The position numbers and the translations under genes are program-made. Below are positions 17,177 through 29,900 of a stretch of 63,841 bases of DNA, in pieces. Every line of letters begins with the position of its first letter. Within the stretch, counting starts at the first letter, position 1. The notes beneath the pieces were generated by a model. It saw nothing but the letters and a program-made list of their open reading frames with translations. It had not been told where the DNA came from and made no database searches. The stretch is taken from assembly GCA_947630065.1 (NCBI GenBank), contig CANRGE010000006.1:1-63841 (forward strand), in the 5' to 3' direction. The DNA comes from an uncultured Clostridia bacterium (lineage in GTDB: Bacteria; Bacillota; Clostridia; TANB77; CAG-508).

Positions 17177-18851
17177 ATGAAAATACAAAAGGGAAAATTA
17201 ATAAAAATATTAATAGTAGTATTAATAATAATTTTATTAACATTTGTAATTGTATTATTAAATAAAACAGGTGTAATGCGAATAGCAGTAGAAAGAATAA
17301 GAAATGTAATGCAAGGAATGGAAGGAGAAGAAATAGTACAAAATGCAGAATATGATATAAAACAAATAGAAGGAGAATATTTATCTATATTAATAACATT
17401 TGAAGACCCAAGAGGAATAGAAAAAATAACAATGTGGGATGGAACACAAATAGACGGAAAAGGAAAAACAAAAATAGGGTTAGATAGAATAGTAGAAGAA
17501 GATGATCAATATCAAGTGATGGTAAAATACAAAGAAGAAGAAAAAAGTGAATTATATTCAATGATACCAACAACAAAACCAGTAATAAACGAAATAGCAT
17601 TTAGAAAAGAAAATTCAACATTATATGAAACAATAGAAATAGAGTTTCCAGAAAATGAAAATGTAACAAATTATTATAGTGTAGGAAAAAATGAAAACTG
17701 GATAGAATATACACAAAATTTTGAAGTAGAACTAGCAATAGAACAAGAAACAAATGAAACAGAAGAAAAAGAAATAAAAACAAAAAGTGAATTTAAAACA
17801 GGAAAAACAATACAAAGAAAAAACAAGACAGGTTATATAGCAAATGGAAATGGGTTATTATATAAAGTAGCATATGAAATAACAGAATCCCAAATTTATA
17901 ATATAAAAGTAAAAGAAAAAACGTATTCAATACATGCATACGTATATAATGAAGATACAGTATTGAATGAAAATAAAGTATTTGGAGATGCTGCAGATGC
18001 AGGAACAAATATGGTAGTAGTAAAAGTAAATGGAAATTTAACAATAGAAAAAGGAACAATTTCAGGAGTTAAAGATAGCACAAAAGGAGGACCAAAAGGA
18101 TTATTTATATATTGTACAGGAACACTAACAAATAATGGAACAATAAGTATGAGTCAAAATGGAGCTAATTCAGATGGCGAAAATGTATATTTATGTAAAA
18201 ATTCAAATAAAGAATATGAATATATACCTTCTTCAGGAGCATCTGGCGGATCTGGTGGAAAAAATATTTCGGGCTCTATGGCAGGTAAGGCAGGTGGAAA
18301 TGGTATCAAAAGAAGCTGTGGAGGTGGTGGCCGGCGGTGCAATTTGTGTTGGAGATGCGTCTACATCTAGCAGTGGTGGATCTGGTGGGTCAGGAACTTC
18401 TTATCGAGGTGGTTCTGGAGGTGGAGCTGTTTGGGGGCATGATGATAAACATGGAACAGTAATTACTGGAAATTCTGGTTATGGAATTACAGGAGGTCTA
18501 TATAAAGACTTGAATAATGCGCCAAAAAAAGGAGCTAGTTCAGGAGCAGGTTCACCAGGCGGATTGATAATAATATACGGAAAAGAAATTATTAATAAAG
18601 GGAATATATCTAGTACAGGTACTTCTTCTGGTGGCGCTTCAGGAGCGAATGCTGCAATAGGAGGAGGCTCTGGAGGAGGTAGTATTAACATTTTTTATAA
18701 AACTATTTTTTATAAAGGAAATATTTCAAGTTCTGGAGGGGGAACTGGTTCAGGAACTTCAACTTATAACGCAGGAGGAAAAGGAGGTAATGGATGTATT
18801 ACAATAGGAAGTATGCAAACAGGAGTATATGTAGATACTACTAATAATTAA
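17177..18851 (+). CDS. Membrane-anchored glycine-rich surface protein 1, needs +1 shift at CGG, 557 aa
   Basis: No family recognised. A single N-terminal membrane segment (about residues 8-31) anchors an outward-facing protein with a beta-rich stalk (35-330). This is followed by a domain containing MVVVKVNGNLTIEKGTI and LTNNGTISMS strand repeats, then a glycine-rich C-terminal region with runs such as GGGSGGGSINIFYK and the end GSMQTGVYVDTTNN. Frame 0 stops at 18370. Skipping the C of the CGG at 18332-18334 (or of the adjacent CGG at 18335-18337) restores the glycine-rich part through 18851. The corrected length, 557, almost equals the 556 of the intact tandem paralogue, an internal control for the frame. 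RBS GAAAGGGAAAG. No sorting signal. Confidence 0.8.
18332..18337 (+). other. Tandem in-frame CGG CGG, inferred +1 frameshift site
   Basis: Frame 0 reads GGT GGC CGG CGG TGC AAT and ends 12 codons later. Skipping one C gives GGC GGC GGT GCA, continuing the glycine-rich region. The equivalent place in the paralogue (near 20155) reads GGA GGA GGA GCC GCA with no CGG. Which of the two CGG codons is used cannot be told. Confidence 0.75.
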
Positions 18852-18861
18852 TAATATAAAC

Positions 18862-18917
18862 AAAAAGATTCTAAAAATTAAACACATAATATGTGTAAAT
18901 TTTGTAGAATCTTTTTA
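18862..18917 (+). terminator. Terminator of glycine-rich gene 1
   Basis: AAAAAGATTCTA pairs with TAGAATCTTTTT across an inner ACACAT/ATGTGT stem. A nearly identical terminator follows the paralogue, so gene and terminator were duplicated together. Confidence 0.85.
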
Positions 18918-18928
18918 TTATTAATTTA

Positions 18929-18957
18929 TTGACAATAAATATAAGTAAATATAAAAT
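18929..18957 (+). promoter_or_regulatory. Promoter of the second glycine-rich protein
   Basis: TTGACA (18929-18934), 17 bases, TAAAAT (18952-18957); a copy of the promoter at 17104-17132. Confidence 0.7.
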
Positions 18958-19002
18958 TAATATGAAAGGTAAATGTTATTATAACGAAAGGGAAAGATAA
19001 AT

Positions 19003-20673
19003 ATGAAAATACAGAAGGAAAAGCTAATAAAAATATTAATAATAGTATTAATAATAATTTTATTAACATTTGTAATTGTATTATTAAATAAAACAGGTGT
19101 AATGCGAATAGCAGTAGAAAGAATAAGAAATGTAATGCAAGGAATGGAAGGAGAAGAAATAGTACAAAATGCAGAATATGATATAAAACAAATAGAAGGA
19201 GAATATTTATCTGTACTAATAACATTTGAAGATCCAAGAGGAATAGAAAAAATAACAATGTGGGATGGGACACAAATAGATGGAAAAGGAAAAACAAAAA
19301 TAGGGTTAGATAGAATAGTAGAAGAAAATAAAGAATATCAAGTAATGGTAAAATACAAAGGAGAAGAAACAGAAGAATTATATACAATGGTACCTACTAA
19401 AGAAGTAGCAATAATAGATGGAATAGGATATAAACTAGAGGAACCTAATCTATATGAAAAAATAGAAATAAAATATCCAGAAAACCAAAATCTAAAAAAC
19501 TATTATAGAATAGGAAAAACAGATGAATGGAAAGAATATGAAGGTACTTTTGTAGTACCATTAACAATATCAGAAGAAACAGGAGACACAGAAGAAAAAG
19601 AAGTATTTGCAAAAAGTGAATATAAAGTAGGAAAAACAATAGGAAGATCATCAAAGTACATATCAGATGGAAATGGATTAATAAAAAAAGTAGCATACCA
19701 AGTACAAAAAGAAGGAAATTATGATATAAAAGTAAATGGTACAACATATCTAATACATGCATATGTATACAATGAAAATACAACAATAAGCGAAAATAAA
19801 AACTTTGGAGAAGCAGCAGATTCGAATACTAGAATGGTAGTAGTAAAAGTAAATGGAGATTTAACCATAGATTCTAAAGTACAAATATCTGTTCAAGGAA
19901 CACCAAAAGGAATGTTAATATTTTGTACAGGAACATTAACAAATAATGGAACTATAACAATGAGTGCAAAAGGTTCTTCAGCAACTGGACAAAATGTATA
20001 TTTATGTAAAAATTCAAAAGTCGAATATGAATATGTTCCTTGGTGTGGAGCATGGGGAGCAAGAGGAGGAACAGCAATTCAAAAAGAATATTATCCATAT
20101 AAGAAAGGAGCAGATGGAGATGCAGCTACAGAAAGAAAAACTGGTGGAGGTGGAGGAGGAGCCGCAGTAGGCTTCTCTAACGATCATGGAGGAGATGGCG
20201 ATACAGGTTCATCTTATAGTGGAGGTGCAGGAGGAGGAGCTGCATATAGTGATTGGGATACACCTAATAAAGTAGTAGGAGGAGATGGACATGGAACAGT
20301 GTATGGAGGTTCTGGGCATACAAGCTCTAATTGGTCATCAAATTCTAAAGATGTTGCAGGTTCAGGAGCAGGTTCTCCAGGAGGACTGCTAATAATATAT
20401 GGGAAATCTGTAATTAATAATTTATCTATTACTTCCCAAGGTACTAGTTCAGTAAAATCAATGTATACTTCAGGAGGAGGCTCTGGAGGAGGAAGCATAA
20501 ATATTTTTTACAAAAAAGAGTATAAAAAAGGAAGTATAAGTTCTACCGGAGGATATGCAGGAACTACAACAGGAACTAGTTCAAAAAGTGCAAGAGGAGG
20601 AAAAGGAGGTAATGGATGCGTAACAATAGGAAGTATGCAAACCGGAGTATTTGTAGATACAACTAATAATTAA
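19003..20673 (+). CDS. Membrane-anchored glycine-rich surface protein 2, 556 aa
   Basis: Tandem paralogue of the gene at 17177, with the first 90 residues almost identical (KILIIVLIIILLTFVIVLL anchor, then the shared RIRNVMQGMEGEEIVQNAE segment). The middle part diverges, and the glycine-rich C-terminal region ends GSMQTGVFVDTTNN. Predicted layout is a short inside tail, one membrane segment and a large outside part with a beta stalk and a glycine-rich tip. The family is unknown. Tyr/Trp-containing glycine-rich tips suggest contact with other surface polymers, but that is a guess. The frame is uninterrupted here, unlike in paralogue 1. RBS GAAAGGGAAAG. No LPxTG-like signal. Confidence 0.8.
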   Translation: MKIQKEKLIKILIIVLIIILLTFVIVLLNKTGVMRIAVERIRNVMQGMEGEEIVQNAEYDIKQIEGEYLSVLITFEDPRGIEKITMWDGTQIDGKGKTKIGLDRIVEENKEYQVMVKYKGEETEELYTMVPTKEVAIIDGIGYKLEEPNLYEKIEIKYPENQNLKNYYRIGKTDEWKEYEGTFVVPLTISEETGDTEEKEVFAKSEYKVGKTIGRSSKYISDGNGLIKKVAYQVQKEGNYDIKVNGTTYLIHAYVYNENTTISENKNFGEAADSNTRMVVVKVNGDLTIDSKVQISVQGTPKGMLIFCTGTLTNNGTITMSAKGSSATGQNVYLCKNSKVEYEYVPWCGAWGARGGTAIQKEYYPYKKGADGDAATERKTGGGGGGAAVGFSNDHGGDGDTGSSYSGGAGGGAAYSDWDTPNKVVGGDGHGTVYGGSGHTSSNWSSNSKDVAGSGAGSPGGLLIIYGKSVINNLSITSQGTSSVKSMYTSGGGSGGGSINIFYKKEYKKGSISSTGGYAGTTTGTSSKSARGGKGGNGCVTIGSMQTGVFVDTTNN

Positions 20674-20693
20674 TAATATAAATAAAAAGATTC

Positions 20694-20740
20694 TAAAAAT
20701 TAAACACAGAATATGTGTAAATTTTGTAGAATCTTTTTTT
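20694..20740 (+). terminator. Terminator of glycine-rich gene 2
   Basis: Same structure as at 18862-18917: AAAAAGATTCTA / TAGAATCTTTTTTT with seven T residues at the end. Confidence 0.9.
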
Positions 20741-20794
20741 GGGGATTTTGTTAAAATACAGCATTCCCTAATAAAAAATTAAAATGAATAATTT

Positions 20795-20822
20795 TATATT
20801 AACAAAATGTAATATAAAAATA
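20795..20822 (+). promoter_or_regulatory. Shared upstream motif before giant gene 1
   Basis: TTATATTAACAAAATGTAAT followed by ATAAA is nearly repeated before giant gene 2 (35965-35994) and partly before cohesin gene 1. About 100 bases further on, a second block (GTGTAATAA..GGAAAA..TGT) is also shared by the two giant leaders. The conserved 150-190-base leader suggests shared transcriptional or RNA-level control. I found no clean -35/-10 pair. Confidence 0.45.
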
Positions 20823-20982
20823 AAGTTATATAAAAAACGACTAAAAATCCAAATATCCCTAAATAAAAGATGGCACAAAAAGTGTAATAAATGGGAAAAC
20901 TGTCAATGAGTGCTATTGATTAAAGAAAACAAAATATTTATTATTATAGTAGTATATTATAGTTTTTTAAAGGGGAAAACAT

Positions 20983-23900
20983 ATGAAAAAGACAAACAAA
21001 CAAAAGATTTTAATAGGGATGATAGCCGCTATATGTATAATTATTACCACAGTGTTTGTATTAGCAAGTGATACAACTAAAATTTTGGTTAACATTACAG
21101 ATAGTGGAAAAGAGCAAATGAATGAGACTGAAAGTTCTATAATTCATAGACAAATTGTTGAAAAAGAGTCAACAAAAGATGAATTAATCATAGAAACTAA
21201 AATAAAAAATAATGTTCAGACTCAAAATGAAATAGCAATTTTAGTAGATGACTCATTTAGTATGTCTTATAATATGGGAGAATTTAATTTAAAAAATGAA
21301 GTTAAGAAGTTTATTACAGGAGCATTTGATGCTGACATATCAAACAGAAAAGTTAGTTTGTCAACTAATACGAAAAAAAATTCTATGACTCCTACTAAAA
21401 CTACAGCTGAAAACTATGCAAGTAACTTGAATTTAGACGGAACTACATCTGTGTTAGAATCAGGTTTAGAAAATGCAATTGGAACATTTTCTAAAGGTAA
21501 CGATATTCATAAAAGCTTAATTATATTTACAGATGCAACAGATGAAGTAAAAGAAAAATTACAAGAAATAAAAAGTAGTAATGTAGAAATAACAAGTGTA
21601 TTAATAGATTTAAATAGTAACCAATTCGTAAATGATGACGGTACAAATGTAGTAGGAGGAATAATACAAGTAAATAGTGAAGGAGTACCTGAAACAAATT
21701 ATAATGAAGTTTATGATACACTAAAAGGAACATATAAAAATGTAGAAATACAAGATAAATTAAGTGATGAAATAGTTCAGTATTTTGATTTTGAATTATT
21801 ACAAAACACAGAAGATGAAGCTGATCCAGATTTATTAGACGAAAGCGATGTGGATTTATTAACAGAAGGAGATACTACTGTAGGTTATAAAGTACAACTT
21901 GACCAATTAGAAGTACAAAAAGAGAAAAAAGTAAAATATAAACTAAAATTAAAAGAAAATATAAATGAACTAATTGAAAAGAATTCTATTAATGCAAAAG
22001 AAATTGATACAAATGGAGAATTATCAGTAACATATCAATATAATTGCGAAAAAAAGAAAAATGAAACTATAAATTCACCTAAGATAAGAATGACAAGAGC
22101 ACAAACTGTTACAATATTTGCTGTAAATGAATATTCTAAAGATATAAAACTCTCAGGGATTGAATTTAAAGTAGTTGCAAAAGACTTAACTACAAAAGCA
22201 GAGATAATGAATGAAAAAATTACAACATCAATGTTTGGACATATACAAATAGATGATATTACAACTTTAGATCCAATAGAATTTACAATAACACCACAAA
22301 ATTTAGATGAACAATACGAAGATACAGATGGAATTCAATTTACTTTAAAATTTAATCCTGCAACAGGAGGAAGAGTAATTGAATCAGAAGAAATCTATTG
22401 GGAAGATCAATCTAGCAAAGCAAATACAAATGTATTTGTTCCAATAAAATTAAAAAAATTTGATTTAGAGCTTAATGTACAAGATATTGATGATTCAACA
22501 ATAGTAATGAAGGATGTAGAATTCAAATTAATACAACCTAAAATAAACAGTTCAACAGAAATGGATGTATTAACAGGAAGTACAGATGAAAATGGAGTTC
22601 TTCATTTTTCACCAACTGTAATGAATGAAGATGGTCACTATGATTACATATTATCACAAGAAACAGTACAAAATGCTTATGAGTCAATGGGACTTGCAAA
22701 AGTAAGAGTACATTTCAAAGATGGAAAAGTTAAAGATGTTAAAATTTTATCAAATGATGTTGTAAAAGTTGCAGATGTGAAAGAAGAATATGTAAAATTA
22801 ATTATTGGAAATGTTTCAACTGCAGATCAAAGATTTACATTAAGAATTTTTTCAAATGATCAAATTGAAAAAACACCAATTGCAGGAACAAGTTATAAAG
22901 TATTATTAAAAGTAGATAATGATTGGCGTTCATATGGACCTGTTACAACAGATGAAGAAGGAAAAGTAGAGTTAACACTTGCAGGAAATGGAAATATACA
23001 ATTTAAAATACAAGAAACATCAGCAAATGAGGGATATATTGCAAATAGTACAGTACAAACATTTGAAGTACAAAGAAAACAAGGAAAATTAGATGAAGAT
23101 TTTATTTACAAGCCTATAGGAATAGACGCTACTATAAATGCAGAAGACAATGTAGTAGAAGTTAAATTTGAATCATCAAAAAAATCAGATCAAAATGTAG
23201 TAAGAATACATGCTGTAGACACACTTGAACAAGATATATATATAAAAGATTTAAGAGTAGACTTAACAGGATCAGATGGAATGACATATGGGGCAAGAAC
23301 AGATGAAAATGGAATTGCAAACATTAATATGCCAAATATGCCTGTAGGTTCATATACATATAGTATAAATTTTTCAGATGTACCAAATGGATATTTACAA
23401 CCAAAATCAGGAACAATAACATTAAATTATACAACAGACCAAAAAATAGATACAATGACTTTGTTAAATACAAATATAGCACCATTTTTATCTGTAAAAC
23501 CATTAATAGAAGATAATGGAATGTATAAAATTGTAGGTGCAGATGTATTTATAGGACTAGACATAAATACAGATACGAATTATACTTTTAAAGTAAAATT
23601 ACAAGCATCAGATAATAAAGAACCAATAGAAGATGCAAGATATAATATAAAAATGGTAACAGAATTAGAATCTGGGGAAATAGTAGAAAGAATAATTTCT
23701 AATAGACAAACAGATTATACTGGGGAAATAAATACGCATTTACTATTAGGCAAAAATATTTATATAGAAGTTCAACAAACATATACTAATATTGGACATA
23801 CAGAAAATGGTGGAAGAGGATTTAAATTAGATAATACAGTACAAGAAATACATTTAACATATGATGGAAATAATGTAGTATTAGAAAGTGAAACACCTCA

Positions 23901-26900
23901 TAATGCAGCAGAAGGAAAAGGAATGGGAACAACAGTAGGAGAAGACCAAGCTGTATATTTACATGAAAATGATCCAAGAACTATAGAAGATGTATTTTTA
24001 AATTTACATATAATTAAAAAAGATGAATATGGAGCATATATACAAGGATTAGGACTAAAAATATACTCAGATGAAGCCATGACTGTAAATGCAAAAGGAC
24101 AACCAAAAGGTCTTGTAGATCTTAAAGGAAATTGCATACATGATGAACCAATATGTATGATAACAGATGTAAATGGTGAAGTTGATTTACTAAGACAAAT
24201 TAAAGTCCTAGGAATTATAGAAGAAGCAAATGAAGAACAAACATATACATTCACTGTAAAAGAATATGATCCAGTAACAGGAGAAGATATAGATGAAAGT
24301 GAAGTAAAATATACAATAGCATACAGATATAATAAATATACTTCACAAATTGATTTTACTAATGTTGATATAGTTATAGGTAAGAAAAAAGAAGCGGAAA
24401 GGACGGAATTTAGTGCATATAATTCTGTTTATGGATATGAATCAAGAATTGGTTTAACACTATATCCATATTATGGACAAGTTGGAAACTTTACATTAGA
24501 TCTTCAAAAATATAATCAACATGAAGAGAAAATTTTAGGAGCTGAATATAATGTAACAGTAACTAGACCAAATGGAAATACTATAAACTATAGAAATAAA
24601 CAAGTAAGTGATAAAGTAGAATTTGGAGGATTTTTCGTAACAAAAGGAACAATAATTGAAATTCAAGAAGTAGTAGCTCCTATAGGTTACGAGATAAATG
24701 AAGCAACAGAAGTAATAGAAATAACAGGAATTGAAGAAGATGGAACTGCAACTTATGTAATACATGATGATGGCTATAAAACATCAAGAATTAAAGTAGA
24801 AGACGAAGGAAAAATCCTTTTAGGAGATGGAACATTTAGAAATACTTTAAGAGTTGGTTTAATAGATATGGAAGAAAACATATTTAAATTTGGATTAATG
24901 GCAGAAGATTCTACAAACAATAAACCAGTAAAAGATTATAGTTTTACAATAGAAACATCTATGGGTTCAGAAAATTCTACAGACCCAACAAATGAGCAAG
25001 GAAAGGCAAATACTTTAATTGGTGGAATATACAAAGATAAAGAAGTTGTATATACAATTTCTACTAAAAAAGCAGCACCATATTATAAAGATATAAATCC
25101 AGAAATACAAGTAAAAATATATTTTGACGAAAATGGAAATGTAGATAGTGACAAAACAACTAAACAACAATCAGATGCAGGCTATAACGAAACATGGTCT
25201 ATAGTAAACACAAATGATTTAAATGGAAATGCAATAGATATAAAAATTTTAGTTACACCATATGATAAATTAAATGTTGAAATACAAACAGTAAATAAAT
25301 TTAATGGAGATCCAATAGAAGGTATTACATATGTTATACCAGAATCTGTAAACATAGAGGCAAAAGGAACAACATCTTTAGAAGTAGGATATGTAAATCC
25401 TGGGGCTGTAAAAACATATACATTAGATGCAATAGATGAAGAACCTCAATATGTAAATTTAGAAAATCAACAATTCCAAATTCAGTATGATGAAACAACA
25501 GGTGATATAGTTGAAAAATCAATAGTAGCAGGAGATAGTATAGAAATAATAGGAGCAACTGGTAAAACAATAAAACTAAAAGTAAAATTAGAACCAAAAG
25601 CTAAATTTAATGTTGAAATAGAAACTGTAGATAAATTAACTAAAGAGAACCTTACAAATATTCAATATAGTATACCAGAATCTAAAGATATAGAAGCAGT
25701 TGGAACAACATCTTTGGAAATGGGTTATTTTAAAATGGGTACAACAGATAATATATTTACAATAGAAACACCAAATTTAGGACCAAGCTATGAGATATTA
25801 CAAAATCAACAATTTAGTTTTGATATAAAAGACCAAACAGGAGAGATTGAAAACGCTAAAGTATTAGGAAATAATTTAGCGTTAGTATCAGCAAGTGGTA
25901 ATACAATACACTTAAAAATAACATTAATACCAAAGATAATAATAAATTTTGAAATTGAATCTATAGATACAATTTCAGAACAAACTGTAAGTGGAATTGT
26001 ATATTCAATACCAGAATCAAAAGATATGGTAGCAAAAGGAACAGGAACTTTAGAGGTAGGATATGTTAGTATTAATACTAAAGATACACCAGAAAACTAT
26101 ACAATTAACACAGAAGATATAAGTGGTGCAAAAAATGAATATATTATACCAACAGCACAACAAATAAAAATTGGAATAGACGAACAAGGTAATATATCAA
26201 ATTACGAAATAACTACAAGTCAATTAGAACATGTATCTCATGAAGGAAGAACAATAAGATTAAAATTAAAGTTAGATCCTAAATTACCATTTGTAATAAA
26301 AAATAAAGCACATACAACAAATGTACCATTACAAGGTGGAACATTTGAAATAACAAACTTAGAAAATCAAGAAGTTGTAAGCGAAACAACAAATGCAAAT
26401 GGAAATGCTATAATTTACAATGGAACATATTATAACGGAGAAGATGGAAAAGATAAAGTTGTAGTATATCTTGTAAAACAAACTGTAGCAAAATTAAAAT
26501 TTGCTAGGGTAGAAGATTTTTATGTGGCAGTTAGATTTAATAAAGAAAGAAAAATAACTCAGGCAACACTATCAGATGTAAATGGTAATGTAATAGATAA
26601 TTCTAATAATTTATGGGTTAGTGTAAATAGTACAACTGTGTCTGAAGGACAATTAGGATATAATGGAAATGACCATGGAATAGTAGAAATAGAAGTTTCA
26701 AATTATCCAGCATTAAGATTAGAGTTTGAAAATGTAGATAGAAGAGATAATTCTATAAAATTAAAAGAAGCTAAATACTCTATAACATCAAGTATGAATA
26801 CTACAGGAAGTATAAATACAAATGAACAAGGAAGAGATACTGCATATATAGATGGAACACCAGTAGGAAAATATGCTTATTATACAGTACATGAAATAAC

Positions 26901-29900
26901 ACCATCAGCAGATTACCAACCAATAGAAGACTTTTACATAAAAGCATATTTTGATAATAATGGATATGTAGATACAGTATCATTAGTAGATGTTGCATCA
27001 GATGAAGGAAAAATTATAAATATTAATTATATAACTGTAACAGCAATAGATAAAGCACAAAGAACAACAATAGAAGATGAATTAACAATAAATGTAAAAA
27101 TACAAAGTAATCCTAGATTAAATGTAACTGTAAAGAAAATGAGTAAAACAGGTATAGCTATAAATGGAGTTAGAGTAACATTAACAAATAAAGAAAAAGG
27201 TGCTGAAGAAGATTTATCTAGTGGTAATGGAGTAACAGGATATGAATACTATGCAAATGAAAAAAATTTCAAACTCGGACAAGTAAAAGGCGAAACAAAA
27301 ATAAAGATTGCAAAAACATTGACAAATAAAAAACTAGAATTTAGATTAACAGAATTTAACGTATTTACAAAACAAGAAAATCCAATTGGATATAAAAAAT
27401 TAACAGAAGAAATTGTATTCGAAGTAGAATGTGATAATAATGGAAGAATTATGCCAGATACAATAAATATAACATCTGGAAATAAATATATTAACATAAC
27501 TAATATAGATTCATATAACTTTAGCATGACAATAGAATTTTTAAATGAGGAAATAGAAGAATTTGGAATTCATTTAACAGCATTAGATACATATGACCAA
27601 AACAAAAAGCTAGAAAATACAAATGGCTTAAAAGTTGATGTTAGCGCATATATAGGTGATAGTAAAACAGGTGTAAAAGATAATGGAATAAAAGGAACAT
27701 TAATTCCAGGAAGAGATTCAAACTCTGATGGAGAGCCAGATATTGGACGAGGAGAAGATTATCAAACATTTGGAAAAGTAAATATCAGATATGATTGGGT
27801 AGGAAGTCAATATGACAATGGACTAAGAACAATAAGATTGACGGTTAGAAATGCACCAGATAGATATTATGAAGAGGCAAATGGATTTGACAGTTACTAT
27901 CAAAACATAACAAAAAGAATAGAGATAAGAGTCAAATTTGATAGTGAAGGAAAAATAGAAAGTGCAAGTGCAAAAACTGGAAAAATAGACGGAGTATGGT
28001 ATGTAGATAGTAGATATATAGAAGTGGATTTTTCAGGTTATGCATTAGAGGTAAAACTAAAATTCTTCCCTACATTACAATTAGGAGTAAATGCTGTAGA
28101 TGAATATACAAAAGAACATTTAGCAGGAGGAAAATATTTATTAGCTACATATGAATATCACTATAATAGTTTAACAGATTTGCAGGAAAGAAATAAAGCA
28201 GGATACATTGGAGACCTATATTATTCATCTAAATATCACTATTACACATATCCAACATATTCTAATACAGCAGTAACAAATACAAACGAAATGCCAAATA
28301 GATATTCAGTAGGACCAACAGAAATATCATCAAATGCAATGAGAACAGATAAAGACAGAGCAACAAGAAGAATATTTATATATGAAATGCAAGAACCAAG
28401 TACACCAATGCAATATCAACAATATGAACCAAGATATAATGCAGGCGCATATTATATGGACAATAAAATGCTAGGATATATAGACATATATTATAATGAA
28501 TTAGGTGAAATATTTAAAGAAGATATTCATATATCTGCAGGTAGATCAATAGATAATAATAATACTGAAAACGGAACATATTACATAAAATTATCTGAAA
28601 ATCAGTATGATTCGAAACATGCTATAGCAATAGATATAGAGTATAAACCAACAACTAGATTAAAATTATATGCCGTAGATGAAATTACAAAAGCACCACT
28701 TTCAGGAGTAAGGGTATATCCGTTCTTAAATAATACAATAACAACAAATCGTTCATATATATATAGAACAATTAATTATTATGCAACAGGTTCAAATGGA
28801 CTTGCAGATGTAACATATTGGGGAGGTAACTTACCAGATGCAAACAATTTATATGATATAAATATAGGATTTATAGGAAATACATATTCAGAGTATTATA
28901 ATCCTGGAAAAATATCTATAAATGTATCATATGATAATGAAGGAAGAGTAAAATCTGCCGTATCAGCAACGCATGATTCATTTGGAGACCCAAATGCACA
29001 AATAATTAGCTATTCTGGAAATACAGTAGAAGTATATATATTATGTGCAAGAAAATTTAATATTCAATTAAATAAATTAGACGAGTATGAAAGATCTACG
29101 GAATTAAATGCTACATTTAGATTAACTGATGAAAAAGGTCAACAAATAACAGTAAAAGCAAATCAAGTAACAACATTAGGAAAGATTACACCTGGAATAA
29201 CTAATAAATATACAGTAACAGAAATTGCTGTACCAACAGGATATTTGCCAGTTGATAGTTTTGAATTAACAGTAGTATTTAATTCAAATGGAACAGTATC
29301 ATCAACAGCGAATACAACTGATTATCAACAAATAAAAACCGCGAATGCAGTATCAAAACAAACAACAATAAATCATAAAGACATCATTGCAAATATTTAC
29401 AATAAGCCAAGCTTTACAGTACAAGTAGAAGTATCTGATGAATATTATTCAAAAGTAAAATTAGAGGGAGCAACCTTCAATATAACGAATGACAGAGGAG
29501 ATTCGGCTCAAGGAACATGTATAACAAATGACAAAGGTTATTTTGAAACATATGTTGGACCAGCATATCCAGGTGAAACTGTAAGATATACTATTTCTCA
29601 AAGCAATACAGTAACAGGCTACAATCAAAATAATGAGGTAGCAGTTCTTAGAGTAGAATTTGGTGAAAATGGAAAAATAAAAACATATGGATTAGAACAA
29701 CCAACACCATATAACTATTCTGTAAATAATACTGCACACATTAATAAAAGAGAAGTAAAAGTATTTGTAACTAATATGCCAAGAGATGTTAAATTAGGAA
29801 TTACAAAATATGATAAATTAACAAATCAAAAGCTTAATGGAGTTCAATTCAAAGTTAAAAAAGAAATAGGAACATCAGAAATAAAAGAACAATCAATAAT

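Noticed and set aside
20823..20982. Cyclic-di-GMP or other riboswitch in the giant leaders
   Set aside because: The conserved leader blocks do not show the GEMM core or another aptamer I can recognise. Shared sequence may simply reflect gene duplication.
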